64,000 nucleotides of DNA, from positions 186,001 to 250,000 of the forward strand of contig NADL03000079.1 in the NCBI GenBank assembly GCA_002205965.3, given 5' to 3'. Shown here piece by piece: positions 1 to 8,299 of the stretch. Position 1 is the stretch's first letter; each line of letters opens with the position of its first letter. The notes under the pieces were generated by a model. It was given only the letters and a program-made list of their open reading frames with translations. It was not told the DNA's origin and did no database searches. The DNA comes from Kappaphycus alvarezii (Eukaryota; Rhodophyta; Florideophyceae; Gigartinales; Solieriaceae). Position numbers and translations under genes: made by a program.

Positions 1-118
1 GTTGCGGAGGATGTGGTGACGACGAGTCATTCCGTCTTCGTATTTGCAGGTCAACGCGTGTTGACCACTTGGATCTAAGGCGGGTGCGATGTCGGCCGAG
101 CGGCGGAGCAGACTGGAG
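1..118 (-). mobile_element. RLE-A non-LTR retrotransposon fragment (C-terminal zinc-finger region)
   Basis: This stretch matches 46754-46862 almost base for base, in the same minus orientation. It encodes the segment around the CCHC finger (PSGQHALTCKYEDG) of the RLE-A reverse-transcriptase polyprotein. It is cut by the window edge on one side and ends near 118 on the other, where the sequence becomes a pyrimidine-rich (on minus) stretch not seen in the other copy. It is a non-functional fragment. Confidence 0.75.
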
Positions 119-590
119 AGCAAAAAATTGACCGTTTCAATGTTCGAACTTGCCGGCGGAGTTCGGCTCTTGGGAAGTGAGGATCAGCGGCGGGAGAGGA
201 GAAGTGTTGGACGCCTACAGCGTAATCGCCTCTCGAGTAGCCAAAAAGAGGTGGAGATGCGAAAGCTGAAAGGTGGTGTGTTGGCGAAAAGCGGGAGGTG
301 GGCGTTGAGCATGCACAAAAAAAAGGACACAAAAAGAAAAGAAAGGGAAAAGCGGTGAAGAAGAACGTCAGCGCGAGACGGAGAGTGCGAGCGCCTACAG
401 TGCGCTGAATACGCACGGCTTTGTTCCGCACGCGGCAGTCAAGCAGAAGTCATCATCAAGAGAGTTAATCTTGATAATCAAACATCCGAAAAGTATTTCT
501 GCACTCAAATTAAATAATCGGACGGGAATCTCTGAATAGACTTAATGCATCTTACTTGTCACTGACTAGTGCAGGTCATTCCATGAACAG
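119..590. other. No recognisable gene; purine-rich stretch
   Basis: The plus strand is strongly GA-rich between about 240 and 390. A 118-codon minus frame here is low-complexity (F, P and S rich) and matches no family I know. It could be a pyrimidine-rich 5'UTR of a retroelement read on the minus strand, because the flank is an RLE-A piece. Nothing else is visible. Confidence 0.4.
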
Positions 591-595
591 TGACA

Positions 596-915
596 TGTTA
601 CATAACTACGGCACTTACTGCGACCGAAACGATATCCTCCTCCACCCCGTCGGGATTGATATCTTTGGCGCCTTGGGCGACGATGTCCGGGTTTTTCCAG
701 CTGCCTTGCTTCCTTCGCTGCTTCCCGTCGCGGTTACCTCACCTCAACAGGATCTCCGCAGCTTCGTTACCCTTTTTGCGTTTAGTTTCTAATGGATGCA
801 GGCGCGACAGGTTTTCACCCATCGCCCTCATTCGTAGTTAATTCCTGCATACCCTCCGCACGCTTCTGTGCAACATTGTACAGCTCATAAAGAATTACCA
901 CCACCAACCTATAGT
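596..915 (+). mobile_element. RLE-A 3'-terminal fragment (C-terminus plus 3'UTR)
   Basis: It encodes the last roughly 75 residues of the RLE-A polyprotein, with the pattern HPVGIDIFGALGDD followed by a frame change, and then the RLE-A 3'UTR. That UTR contains an AATAAAG-like hexamer and an ACC-rich terminus, both also present at 2935-3249. The parallel copy reads LSPVGIDIYGALGDD. It is a 5'-truncated insertion, diverged and frameshifted, and cannot code for an enzyme. Confidence 0.8.
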
Positions 916-1024
916 GGTTATATTTCTAACCGGCTTCCAACTGTTTCTTCGACGTCGGATACCATACCTTACCTATTTATGGTTTTCTATACTAGACTTG
1001 CCCGATTACAAATAGAGAAGCAAC

Positions 1025-1190
1025 CACGGCCTGCTTGATGGCTGGCCTGAAGGTAGCACTTTAGGAAGCGTAGTTCCTTCCCCATTACTCTGTCGGTATA
1101 CCCTTTTTGAGCCGATTGTGGTTGTCTGCAAAACCATGGGATAGATCGGATATATCTTCCAAGAGTAAAACATCCAAAAGTTCCCCCCCT
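1025..1190 (+). mobile_element. RLE-B 3' tail insertion with target-site duplication
   Basis: This 166 bp piece holds only the last codons and the 3'UTR of RLE-B. It starts at the CCTGCTTGATGGCTGGCCTG block, runs through the GATCGGATATATCTTCC core and ends in the C-run TTCCCCCCCT. It is flanked by gagaagcaac (1015-1024) and gacaagcaac (1191-1200), a 10 bp target duplication with one mismatch. One end is fixed and the other truncated, which is the signature of target-primed retroposition. Confidence 0.8.
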
Positions 1191-1255
1191 GACAAGCAAC
1201 TGTCGCTTTCGATTTACCGACTCGCAACTGTAGCATCCTCTACTAGAAGAGTGCT

Positions 1256-1462
1256 TTGTTTCAACCATTAGCATCCCTCAACGAGTCATCCAGTGTAAAA
1301 CATAGGAGATGTCAAGCTCTCCTCGCAACTTTCGCCAGAGGTGCACTTGTGGCTGTACCAATATCTACCTTCTCCGGTTGGTACCCGGGCGCAAATGCCA
1401 CGCTAAGAGATATTGTCAGCATCGTTGAAAAGTGCGTCCTGATCACTTCTGAAGCCTGCTAG
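1256..1462 (+). mobile_element. Diverged RLE-B-like C-terminal coding fragment
   Basis: The 68-codon frame contains VAVPISTFSGWYPGAN followed by a run ending in DIVSIVEKC. This aligns by eye with VLVPISTLGGWHPDA in the RLE-B fragment at 21.5-22.2 kb and with the corresponding region at 58.2 kb. It is therefore an old piece of the same C-terminal domain that follows the endonuclease. It has no 3' tail of its own in the expected place. The rest of 1463-1990 shows no gene. Confidence 0.55.
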
Positions 1463-1990
1463 GACTGTCATGAGATGCTTACTAGACTGTACCTACGCTA
1501 CGCCCTGAATTTGTTTGTGACGTGCACTTATTTTAGAAAGTTGGAATTAGTTTGGTTTGTTCTTGTTACTCCGGTCAGTCAAAAGACGCCTGGAGTGTCC
1601 TTTTTATAGAGAAAGATTGTCGAGTGTTGCTGGAGAGTTTTAGTACCTGAGAAGTAGTGAGCGTTCCGACTGGCTACCATACTCTTCTCCAGAGATTCTT
1701 TCCAGGAAGGTGCTGGCCAACAAGAAAATAGCTCCTGACTGGGCTGCACAAATTTGGCTCTTCCGTGAGCTACTGTACATCCGAATAAAACGCCATCTCT
1801 TTCATTTGTAAGTACTAATATTCCAACACTTATACTTACCTGGCGCCGTGCACCGTCGATTCAAGATGGAGACATGCGCTGGATTGAGAGCGCCCACCGC
1901 ACGCCACGGCCATTCGGCTTGTTTGGCAGGGCCGCTTGACATCCACAAGGTACTCGTAACGTGTGCCTTGGGCGCTTAATTTATGACCTT

Positions 1991-2019
1991 GGGCCGGCCT
2001 GCGTTCGCGCGGCCGGCCC
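1991..2019. repeat. GC-rich inverted repeat
   Basis: GGGCCGGCC at 1991-1999 and GGCCGGCCC at 2011-2019 are perfect inverted arms around an 11 bp loop. They lie immediately upstream of where similarity to the 46-50 kb RLE-A element begins (about 2030). The arrangement may be a chance GC palindrome or a junction of two insertions. Confidence 0.6.
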
Positions 2020-2029
2020 TATTCCCCCA

Positions 2030-3249
2030 GGGAAGCGTTCCACCAATTGCAGCTGCCCTGTCCAGAGCGAGCCTGGCTCCAAGCCTCTCTCCCCTTCTCA
2101 ATGGGCGGTCTAGGTCTCCTGCAAACTTCAGACATTACCGAAGCTGCATACGCAGCATCTGTAATTGATTCTTTTCGACTTATCTCCGACCTGCTTACCC
2201 TTTCCCAGGACCGCCACTTGGAAGAGATCCCTCGGTCTGCCATCTCGCTCTTATCCTCCCGCCACCCGCAGCTGTCTTCGTCGCTTACAGCTACGGCTCT
2301 TTTCGAGCGTTGTTCATCGCCGGTCCCCGGCGAAAGGCTCCAGTCTGCGATCACAACTGAACTCATGCTATCGAAGTCCGATACCTTGTTCTCGTCCGCG
2401 GCAGCCCACGACCGAGCACGGCTCCTCTCCGTGCGCACATCCTCCGCATCGACTGTTTTCTCTTCGCTTCCTCACCCCCACCGCGGTACGTACATGTCCT
2501 CTTCCGCCTGGAAAGTCGCTCTGGCTCTACGTCTCGGCATCGCGCTATTCCCTGGATCTACTCGCTGTCCGGTCTGATCCCGCCGCTCGGCCGACATCGC
2601 ACCCGTCTTAGATCCAAGTGGTCAACACGCGTTGACCTGCAAATACGAAGACGGAATGACGCGTCGTCATCAAATCTTCCGCAACGTTCTTGGCCGCTAC
2701 TGTAAGGAAGTTGGGATCGTCGCCCTCGTCGAGCAGCCGCTCCTCTACGAGGTTCCCAACCCATCTGGGCATTCGGAGTCCCATGAGCTACTATTGGACA
2801 TTTACATACCCGCTGCATATGGGCTTCACAGTACCGATATCGCCATCGACGTTACTGTTGCCCACCCCTCCGCACGCCGCCACATTTCGCCAAGTACGGT
2901 TACTGCCGGCGCCGCCGCGACACTCGCAGAGCGCGAGAAACATCGTCATTACGGCACTTACTGCAACCGAAACGATATCCTCCTCTCCCCCGTCGGGATT
3001 GATATCTATGGCGCCTTGGGCGACGACGGTAAGGCTTTTTTCCGCCGCCTTGCTTCCTTCGCTGCTTCCCGTCGCGGTTCCTCCCCTCAACAGGAGCTCC
3101 GCGACTTCGTTACCCGTTTTGCATTTAGTCTCCAAATAATGCAGGCGCGACAAGTTTCTACCCGCCGCCCGCATCCGTAGTTAATTTATAAATACCCTCC
3201 GCACGCCTCTGTGCGACATTGTATGACAAATAAAGATCTACCACCACAC
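2030..3249 (+). mobile_element. RLE-A non-LTR retrotransposon, 5'-truncated 1.2 kb copy
   Basis: This copy carries the C-terminal third of the RLE-A polyprotein. It begins at the post-RT block ERAWLQASLPFSMGGLGLL, followed by a connection region and a CCHC finger (CxxC...HALTC). Next come the endonuclease-like segment LLLDIYIPAAYGLHSTD and AIDVTVAHPSARR, and a conserved tail (LSPVGIDIYGALGDD) ending at the stop at 3178-3180. At least one frame break separates the N-terminal part (frame at 2047) from the C-terminal part (frame at 2632). The 3'UTR contains AATAAAGATC and ends in ACC repeats. RT motifs are absent because of 5' truncation. I call the endonuclease restriction-like by resemblance to R2/NeSL-type elements; this is an inference. 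Confidence 0.85.
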
Positions 3250-3258
3250 TTATAAGGG

Positions 3259-3303
3259 TAGATCGGATATACCTTCCAAGAGTAAAACACCCAAACGTTT
3301 CCC
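3259..3303 (+). mobile_element. 45 bp micro-insertion of the RLE-B 3' terminus with 10 bp TSD
   Basis: The insert starts at TAGATCGGATATACC and ends in CGTTTCCC. It is bracketed by perfect direct repeats cttataaggg at 3249-3258 and 3304-3313. The piece is only the final 45 bases of the RLE-B 3'UTR and has landed just after the 3' end of the RLE-A copy. It has no terminal inverted repeats, so a MITE is unlikely. Confidence 0.85.
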
Positions 3304-3499
3304 CTTATAAGGGAATACATGAACTATTGTGATAATCCATTAAGACGAGGACGTACTGGCGTATGTGTTTTATCATTGATGTTGGGCCGTATACCATGGA
3401 TTAATTCATGCCAAAGTGCTCTTGATCCCGTAGGACATGAAGACAATACGCAGGGAACGTCTGTACATTATGTACATGATGGGAGCTGTTTAGTCTGTT

Positions 3500-3975
3500 G
3501 GATATCTTCCCCCTTTCTTTAATCAACCGAACCATTGCAGAACCTCGTCAATACTTCGCTACTTTCGACGCCCGCCCCGTGCGACATGTCGTCGGGTGCG
3601 GGCGCGCCTACTTTCTCCCGCCTAGCCCGTTTCCCCTGCAGATCGACATGCCGCCACTTCTGCGCACTTGCTGCACCGATCTCTTGATATCATTATCGAC
3701 AGTACAGCCACCTTTCGCCCCGGAGCACGTTGGACAAACCGTGAATGGCGCCCAAAGATGGCGTTGCCTTTTGAACGGCGCTGTAATGCGGCGCAGCATG
3801 ATTTTCGTCAAGGTCGCCGTCCACGGTGCAGCCTGTCGCCGTCGCATCCATCTGCAAGGTTCTTAATGGCAGGCGAAGGAGCCTGTTTTTTCAAGCCGCT
3901 GGTGCTCTATTCGGCAGGGTATTTCGGTGGAATTTGTCTGGTTCATCCCTCTATCGTTTCAGTTGTCCTCCCCAC
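3500..3975 (+). repeat. Dispersed repeat R1, copy 1
   Basis: About 470 bp is shared in the same orientation with 26540-27000. Conserved blocks encode RTCCTDL, ARWTNREWR and FERRC in one frame, followed by the non-coding block TTAATGGCAGGCGAAGGAGC. Frame breaks differ between the copies, so either the coding potential is decayed or the DNA is simply GC-rich and non-coding. I do not recognise the family; it may be a 5' region of one of the retroelements here. Confidence 0.7.
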
Positions 3976-4074
3976 TCCCATTTTACGGTGCAGGTTTCTT
4001 CACTGGCAGAGTTTCATTTCAAATCAATCGAAATTCCTCAGGTACTATGCCGATGGATATCGGAAACCTGTACC

Positions 4075-4550
4075 TTAAAAAAGATGGAAAGCCTCATGAT
4101 ACCTTCGTGAATCCCCTCGCTCCCTCCAACAGGAGAGTGAGGGCCTTCAACCCGATGTCCTCTCTGAGTGGGCGCGAAATGCAAAGCAGAGAAAGTATCA
4201 ATCCTTTATCGCGACCTCACCAGAGGTAAGCTCTTGCCTGTGCTAACCTCCACTCTTGGAGGTGGCACCGGATGCATGTGCATTGCTGAATGACGTGGCA
4301 AGGAACGTGGCTGTGAGGGCACTGGAGACGTACGGAAAGGTTCGTGGGGTTTTGATGGAAAGGCACGCTGCAGCAGCCGTCATGTCCAATGCGGCCTGCT
4401 TGATGGCTGGCCTGAAGGTAGCATTGTAGGGAGCGTGGTTCCTTCCCCATTACTGTGCCGGTATACCCTTTTTGAGTCGATTGTGGTTGTCTGGAAAAAT
4501 ATGGGATAGATCGGATATGTCTTTCAAGAGTAAAACACCCAAACCCTTTC
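4075..4550 (+). mobile_element. RLE-B 3' fragment (C-terminus plus tail)
   Basis: It opens with FVNPLAPSNRRVRAFNPMSS, the block right after the endonuclease motif in RLE-B. Frame-disrupted coding follows through the cysteine- and alanine-rich C-terminus. The standard 3'UTR and terminus (GATCGGATATGTC, AAAACACCCAAAC, CTTTCCC) end near 4550. It matches 21.4-22.0 kb (opposite strand) and 58.05-58.4 kb. The tail abuts the RLE-C reverse-transcriptase fragment that starts at 4551 on the other strand, so this copy probably inserted into RLE-C. Confidence 0.8.
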
Positions 4551-7060
4551 CCATCATACGAATGTCGTGTACGGTGTCGTCCATCCCAGCTTTGAAACCG
4601 TTGGCCGTTTGGAACGGCGACAAGAATTCCCGAGACTCGACAAGGGAAGGCAGCAGCGTCTTTGTGGCAATTCTCCGCAGGGACCAAGCCGACGGCAATT
4701 GGGCTTATCTTGCCCGGCTTCGGCTGAAGCGAGAGAAGCGCCCCAGCCGTGAGAATAGGTAGGACCGAGTTGGGAGGTTAACATTTGCGATTCGCATTAC
4801 CAACTTTGTGAGGACACTGAAGCCAGTAACGCCAGCTTCTGGGCTGACAGAACTCCTGGTATGTAGGTGAAACCATCTTGACGGAATGAAGCCGAGGTCA
4901 GCAGTGGTGTCCCGAGAGATGCCGCGTGCCGCCCTTTCCTCGGCGGCCTCCAAGATGGGTGGGGGAGGAGGGAGACTTTTTGTGGGGAGGAAGATGACTG
5001 GATGGCCGGGCATGGGACTCAGGTCTCGAAGCTGCTGGAGTGAGGCCAGGTCGTTGACGTCTAGGAGTGGGGAGTTTTGCAGCGACCGCATGGCTTTGCC
5101 ATACCGTGCGTCCGCACAGAGAGCCTCGGCGCGACGGGAGCGACGTTTTTCATTGCATGCTGAGCAAAGATGTGGCCTGTGGCGCTCGACCCACTCGGAC
5201 CGGGCCTGGTGTGCGGCCTTAGCTTCAGCCCAGAGGGGGGGAACGTTTGGGTGTTTTACTCTTGGAAGGTATATCCGATCTATCCCATGGTTTTCCAGAC
5301 AACCATAATCGACTCAAAAAGGGTATACCGACACCGTAATGGGGAAGGAACTACGCTCCGTAAAATGCTACCCATAGGGCGCCCCATTGGGAACCAGTAT
5401 GTGGACGCCGGATGTGATCTTGGAGTGCAGCTAGTTGCCCTTTTTGGTGGTACTAGTCTTGCTCACCCCGCAAATTGCGACGGAGGACGGCCGTTGACAG
5501 CATGTGTAGGTGAAGAAAGGCCCGGTACGTGGCCTCCTCGCCTTGAGCGTTTGCAGCCGCCTTGACCAGCTTGATCAGTAGGAGTGTAAATGGTTTCAGG
5601 GAATGGGCAGGAATGTTTTGAAAGATGTCGGGTTCACGGTAGAGGTGCGGAGTAGTTCATTGAGGCTGGGAAAGAAAGCTCCACACGACGGAGATAGCTG
5701 TGATGTAATGATGGGCATGTTGGAGGTAGGTGAGTCCATCACGGCGGGGCCCAGTCAGAGCAGTCTATTCCTGAGGCAGATAGACGGTGCTCAGCAGGCT
5801 GAGGACTTCCATGGCCTGTGTCGGTGGAAGCGGAGTGGCAAACGGGAACGGAGGCAATACGGGCGCGTCAGGCAGCGGGCTGAGGTCAGCCGTCGTCCCC
5901 GGGGCCTTGGACGGAGACCGCTTCGTTAAGGTGTAGTGGTAGTTTTTTGTCCGTCGGCGTAATAGAGGTAAGTCTGGAAGCGGCGTTTGGTCGCCGCCGG
6001 CGGGGAGCCTGGAGATTGATCGGAGCGCGTGAAGGAGGCCGGGACGTTCGTCATGACCTCGGCTGGGGGGTCGTAGAGCGGCGCGGGCCAGCATGCTTGC
6101 CTCCCTTGGGTGCTACCCCGTGGGTGGTCTTTTCTGCTGTGTGCGGGTGGCCATTGCGGGGTGCCGGGGCACCCGCAGGCGGGGTCACAGGAGGGGCTTT
6201 GTCTGTAGGCGGAGCGGGCGCGGGAGGCCGGCCTTGTGGCTGAGCGCGGACCTGGTCAATGTCCCGCACGTGATTCAGAAGGGCAGTGGCGAAGGCTTGT
6301 AGAACTTGAGCAGGGACCCGCGAGCGGTGCTCTGCCCTCTTCAGGCGAAAGGCTTCTCGCTGGAGTCACGTTTTCACTCCACCAGTAGCAAAAGCCCCCA
6401 GGGCCTGAACGACTCTTGGTAGAGGCATGGTAGAGACCTTAAGTTCCGGTAGGAGACTGCGTAGATGGGTCAGCGTGGTCTCCACACTTTCCGCAGCGTA
6501 GGCAGGGAAATAGGTGTAGGTCCACATCCCGACCAAGGGGACGATGACTTGGGGAGGGAAGAAGGTGCCGGCATCTTGGGCAGCGTCCAGGAGGACGGCT
6601 TTGGGCATCAGCATATACCTTAAAGGTCATAGCGGGCGAGTGCGAAAGGGAAATATGGATGAGGGCGGGAGGAGGGCGGTGGCAGCTCCAATTCCCCAGT
6701 CCGCGGGTCAATGCGACGAGGTTCGGTGGTGAAGTGGCTAGCAAAGGTCTGGAATCGGGCGGGGGTGGCGGGGTCGGCCATGGCCATCTGGCCAATGTTC
6801 TTATGTGCGTAGGGTGGTGTCATAACTTGTTAGCCAATAGGAGGGGAGTCACGTGGAAATTCAAAAGAATCGAGAGGGAGAACAGATGTCGGCGAGAGTG
6901 AGCTGACAACCGCGGACTAAGACGGGGAAGGGGAGGGGTCAGGGGGAGCGGCCGGGGAGGCACCAGGGGCAGCGGCACTAGGGACATAGGGTGAAGGGGT
7001 GCCGGTTTCTAGGGGCACTTGGCGGGCTGGGGAAGGGGGGGGTTAGGTGAAGAGGAAGGC
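4551..7060 (-). mobile_element. RLE-C non-LTR element, degraded N-terminal half
   Basis: Minus-strand coding runs, in broken frames, from about 7060 down to 4551. The downstream part (5091-4551) resembles the start of a non-LTR RT domain: LRDLSPMPG, a proline run, a FIPSRW block, LPTRSYLF, then SLRRIATKTLLPSL and FLSPFQTANG. These correspond to the usual LPKxDGGxRPIAVG...LRRLAxK...PxQxG region. Upstream are RRSRRAEALCADARYGKAM (5240-5090), an unknown segment with FFPPQVIVPLVGMWTYTYFP (6366-6614) and proline/alanine-rich linkers. The catalytic RT palm is missing because the fragment stops at 4551. A tail of RLE-B is inserted at about 5233-5372. Confidence 0.6.
5233..5372 (-). mobile_element. 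RLE-B 3' tail insertion within RLE-C
   Basis: On the minus strand this is the RLE-B 3'UTR ending in GTTCCCCCC. On plus it reads GGGGGAACGTTTGGGTG and then the TATATCCGATCTATCCC core. The 5' truncation point is near GCTACC at 5372. The insertion interrupts minus-strand RLE-C coding: the KAMRSLQ side lies below it, and a frame with KPFTLLLIKLVKAAANA lies above it. No clean target duplication was seen. Confidence 0.75.
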
Positions 7061-7129
7061 ATGATCGGTTCAGTCTATACCAAACCAGGCACCCACAAAA
7101 ATCACTGTCAAGGAAGAAACTTTACTTCG

Positions 7130-7430
7130 TTTATTATCTATCTTGTACACTGCAGGACTGGCTATACGGGTAAGAGCTAACCGGATGCTCCCCGTCAGGC
7201 ACGTGCAGTGGAACCCCCGATAGAATCGCCATTGCAACAGAAGACCACAATGTGCAACTTATGCGCTGATAAATACGTCTGCGGATCAGTATTGTGGTGA
7301 AGTTAAACTTCTCTGCGATGCGCGGGATGAAATTTTCCAGGAACAGAATAGAGGCAGGGGATAGGGCACCCAAGGAATCGAAATCCAGGGACTGAAACTT
7401 AAAGTTCGTTTCCTGGAATGTGATGTGCCT
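7130..7430 (-). mobile_element. RLE-D C-terminal domain, repeat copy 1
   Basis: The minus frame contains FDSLGALSPASILFLENF, then PRIAEKFNF, a basic IRRRIYQRISCTLWSS block and MAILSGVP. This is the usual extreme C-terminus of RLE-type polyproteins (x-ID-x-x-GA-x-S...F, then a basic QR(L/I)S block). The equivalent RLE-A segment is LSPVGIDIYGALGDDGKAFF. It is one of three diverged direct copies at 7130-8230. Confidence 0.6.
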
Positions 7431-7479
7431 AGAGAAAGAAGTTTAATGTATTCAGTATCTACTGGGACTGCGCACGTCC

Positions 7480-7740
7480 TAACTCTACGGCTAGGATCTA
7501 ACCGGATGTACTTCGTCATCCAGCGCATCGGGGCTCGGGACAGGATAGCTTGAGCGATGGCTGACCAGAGGGTGCAACTCAGTCGCTGGTAGATACTGCG
7601 GCGGATAACGCGAATGTCGAGTGCACTTGGACGCGATCCGCGGAACTAGATCCTCGATAAATGCAATCGTACCAGGGGAAAAAGCACCTAGGGAATCAAA
7701 CGCCAGATGTCAAAACGTGAAGTTCCGGGTGTAAGGTGCA
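7480..7740 (-). mobile_element. RLE-D C-terminal domain, repeat copy 2
   Basis: It has the same layout as the copy at 7130-7430. The minus strand encodes AFDSLGAFSPGTIAF, then a PRIA block and a YQRLSCTLWSA-type block through broken frames, with MRWMTKYIRLDPS at its far end. DNA landmarks shared with copy 1 are CTAACCGGATG, GCTGATAAAT/GCTGGTAGAT and GGGAATCAAA/GGAATCGAAA. Confidence 0.55.
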
Positions 7741-7939
7741 GAAGATGGGCCAGTTTAGGGAGCGGGTCCGGCGAGGTTATGTTCCAGAGTTGTAACATTG
7801 TCGCGGGCCGCCAGTTCAGCAGAGCCTCCGGCAACCTGAGTCCCCTTGGTGCCAACTGCGGTCTTGAACAGTGAGACGCCATTACGAACTTCATGGCATC
7901 AGCAAAAAGGGTGTGCGCCGCAGGATCTGACTATTTTGT

Positions 7940-8230
7940 TAGCTAAAAGCTAACCAGGTGGTCCATATCGGCCACGTGCAGCACTGTGAGTTACAGAATA
8001 GATTGTGCACTCAACGTGCAGACTCCGCTACAATGCGCCTAAAAATCCGAATACGAATAACTCCTTTTGACGTGTGGAATTTGTCCGCAATGGGGCAACA
8101 ATCCTTCTATGAAGCGGACGGATTAGGGGAAGAAGAACCCAAGGAATCCCAGCGGTTGAAATTCGAAATCGTGATGATTCTTAAAAAACTGATTGGCTAT
8201 TCTTGCACCTTCAAAATTTGGTCCTGGTGA
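7940..8230 (-). mobile_element. RLE-D C-terminal domain, repeat copy 3
   Basis: This is the most diverged of three copies. DNA landmarks are GCTAACCAGGTGGTCC, CACGTGCAGCAC, AACAATCCTTCTATGAAG and ACCCAAGGAATCCC, in the same order and spacing as at 7174-7400. Only short coding patches survive on the minus strand. Either a tandem duplication or repeated insertion of the same 3' fragment could explain the array. Confidence 0.5.
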
Positions 8231-8295
8231 CCAAGCGGTTAATTGTAAGCAGCTTCTGACGAAGTGACCGCGGGTTCAAATCTGCCAAGAGAAAC
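8221..8295 (+). repeat. tRNA-like sequence (possible SINE head or tRNA pseudogene)
   Basis: An A-box-like TGACCAAGCGG at 8228-8238 is followed about 45 bp later by a B-box-like GGTTCAAATCT at 8273-8283, the spacing of an internal Pol III promoter. The acceptor and T stems do not pair well, so I do not call a functional tRNA. No body or tail of a SINE could be matched elsewhere in the window. Confidence 0.4.
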
Positions 8296-8299
8296 TACA

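Noticed and set aside
3259..3303. Interpretation of the short insertions as MITEs
   Set aside because: They have no terminal inverted repeats. One end is fixed and the other variable, and TSD length varies from 7 to 12 bp, which suits retroposition better than a DNA transposon.
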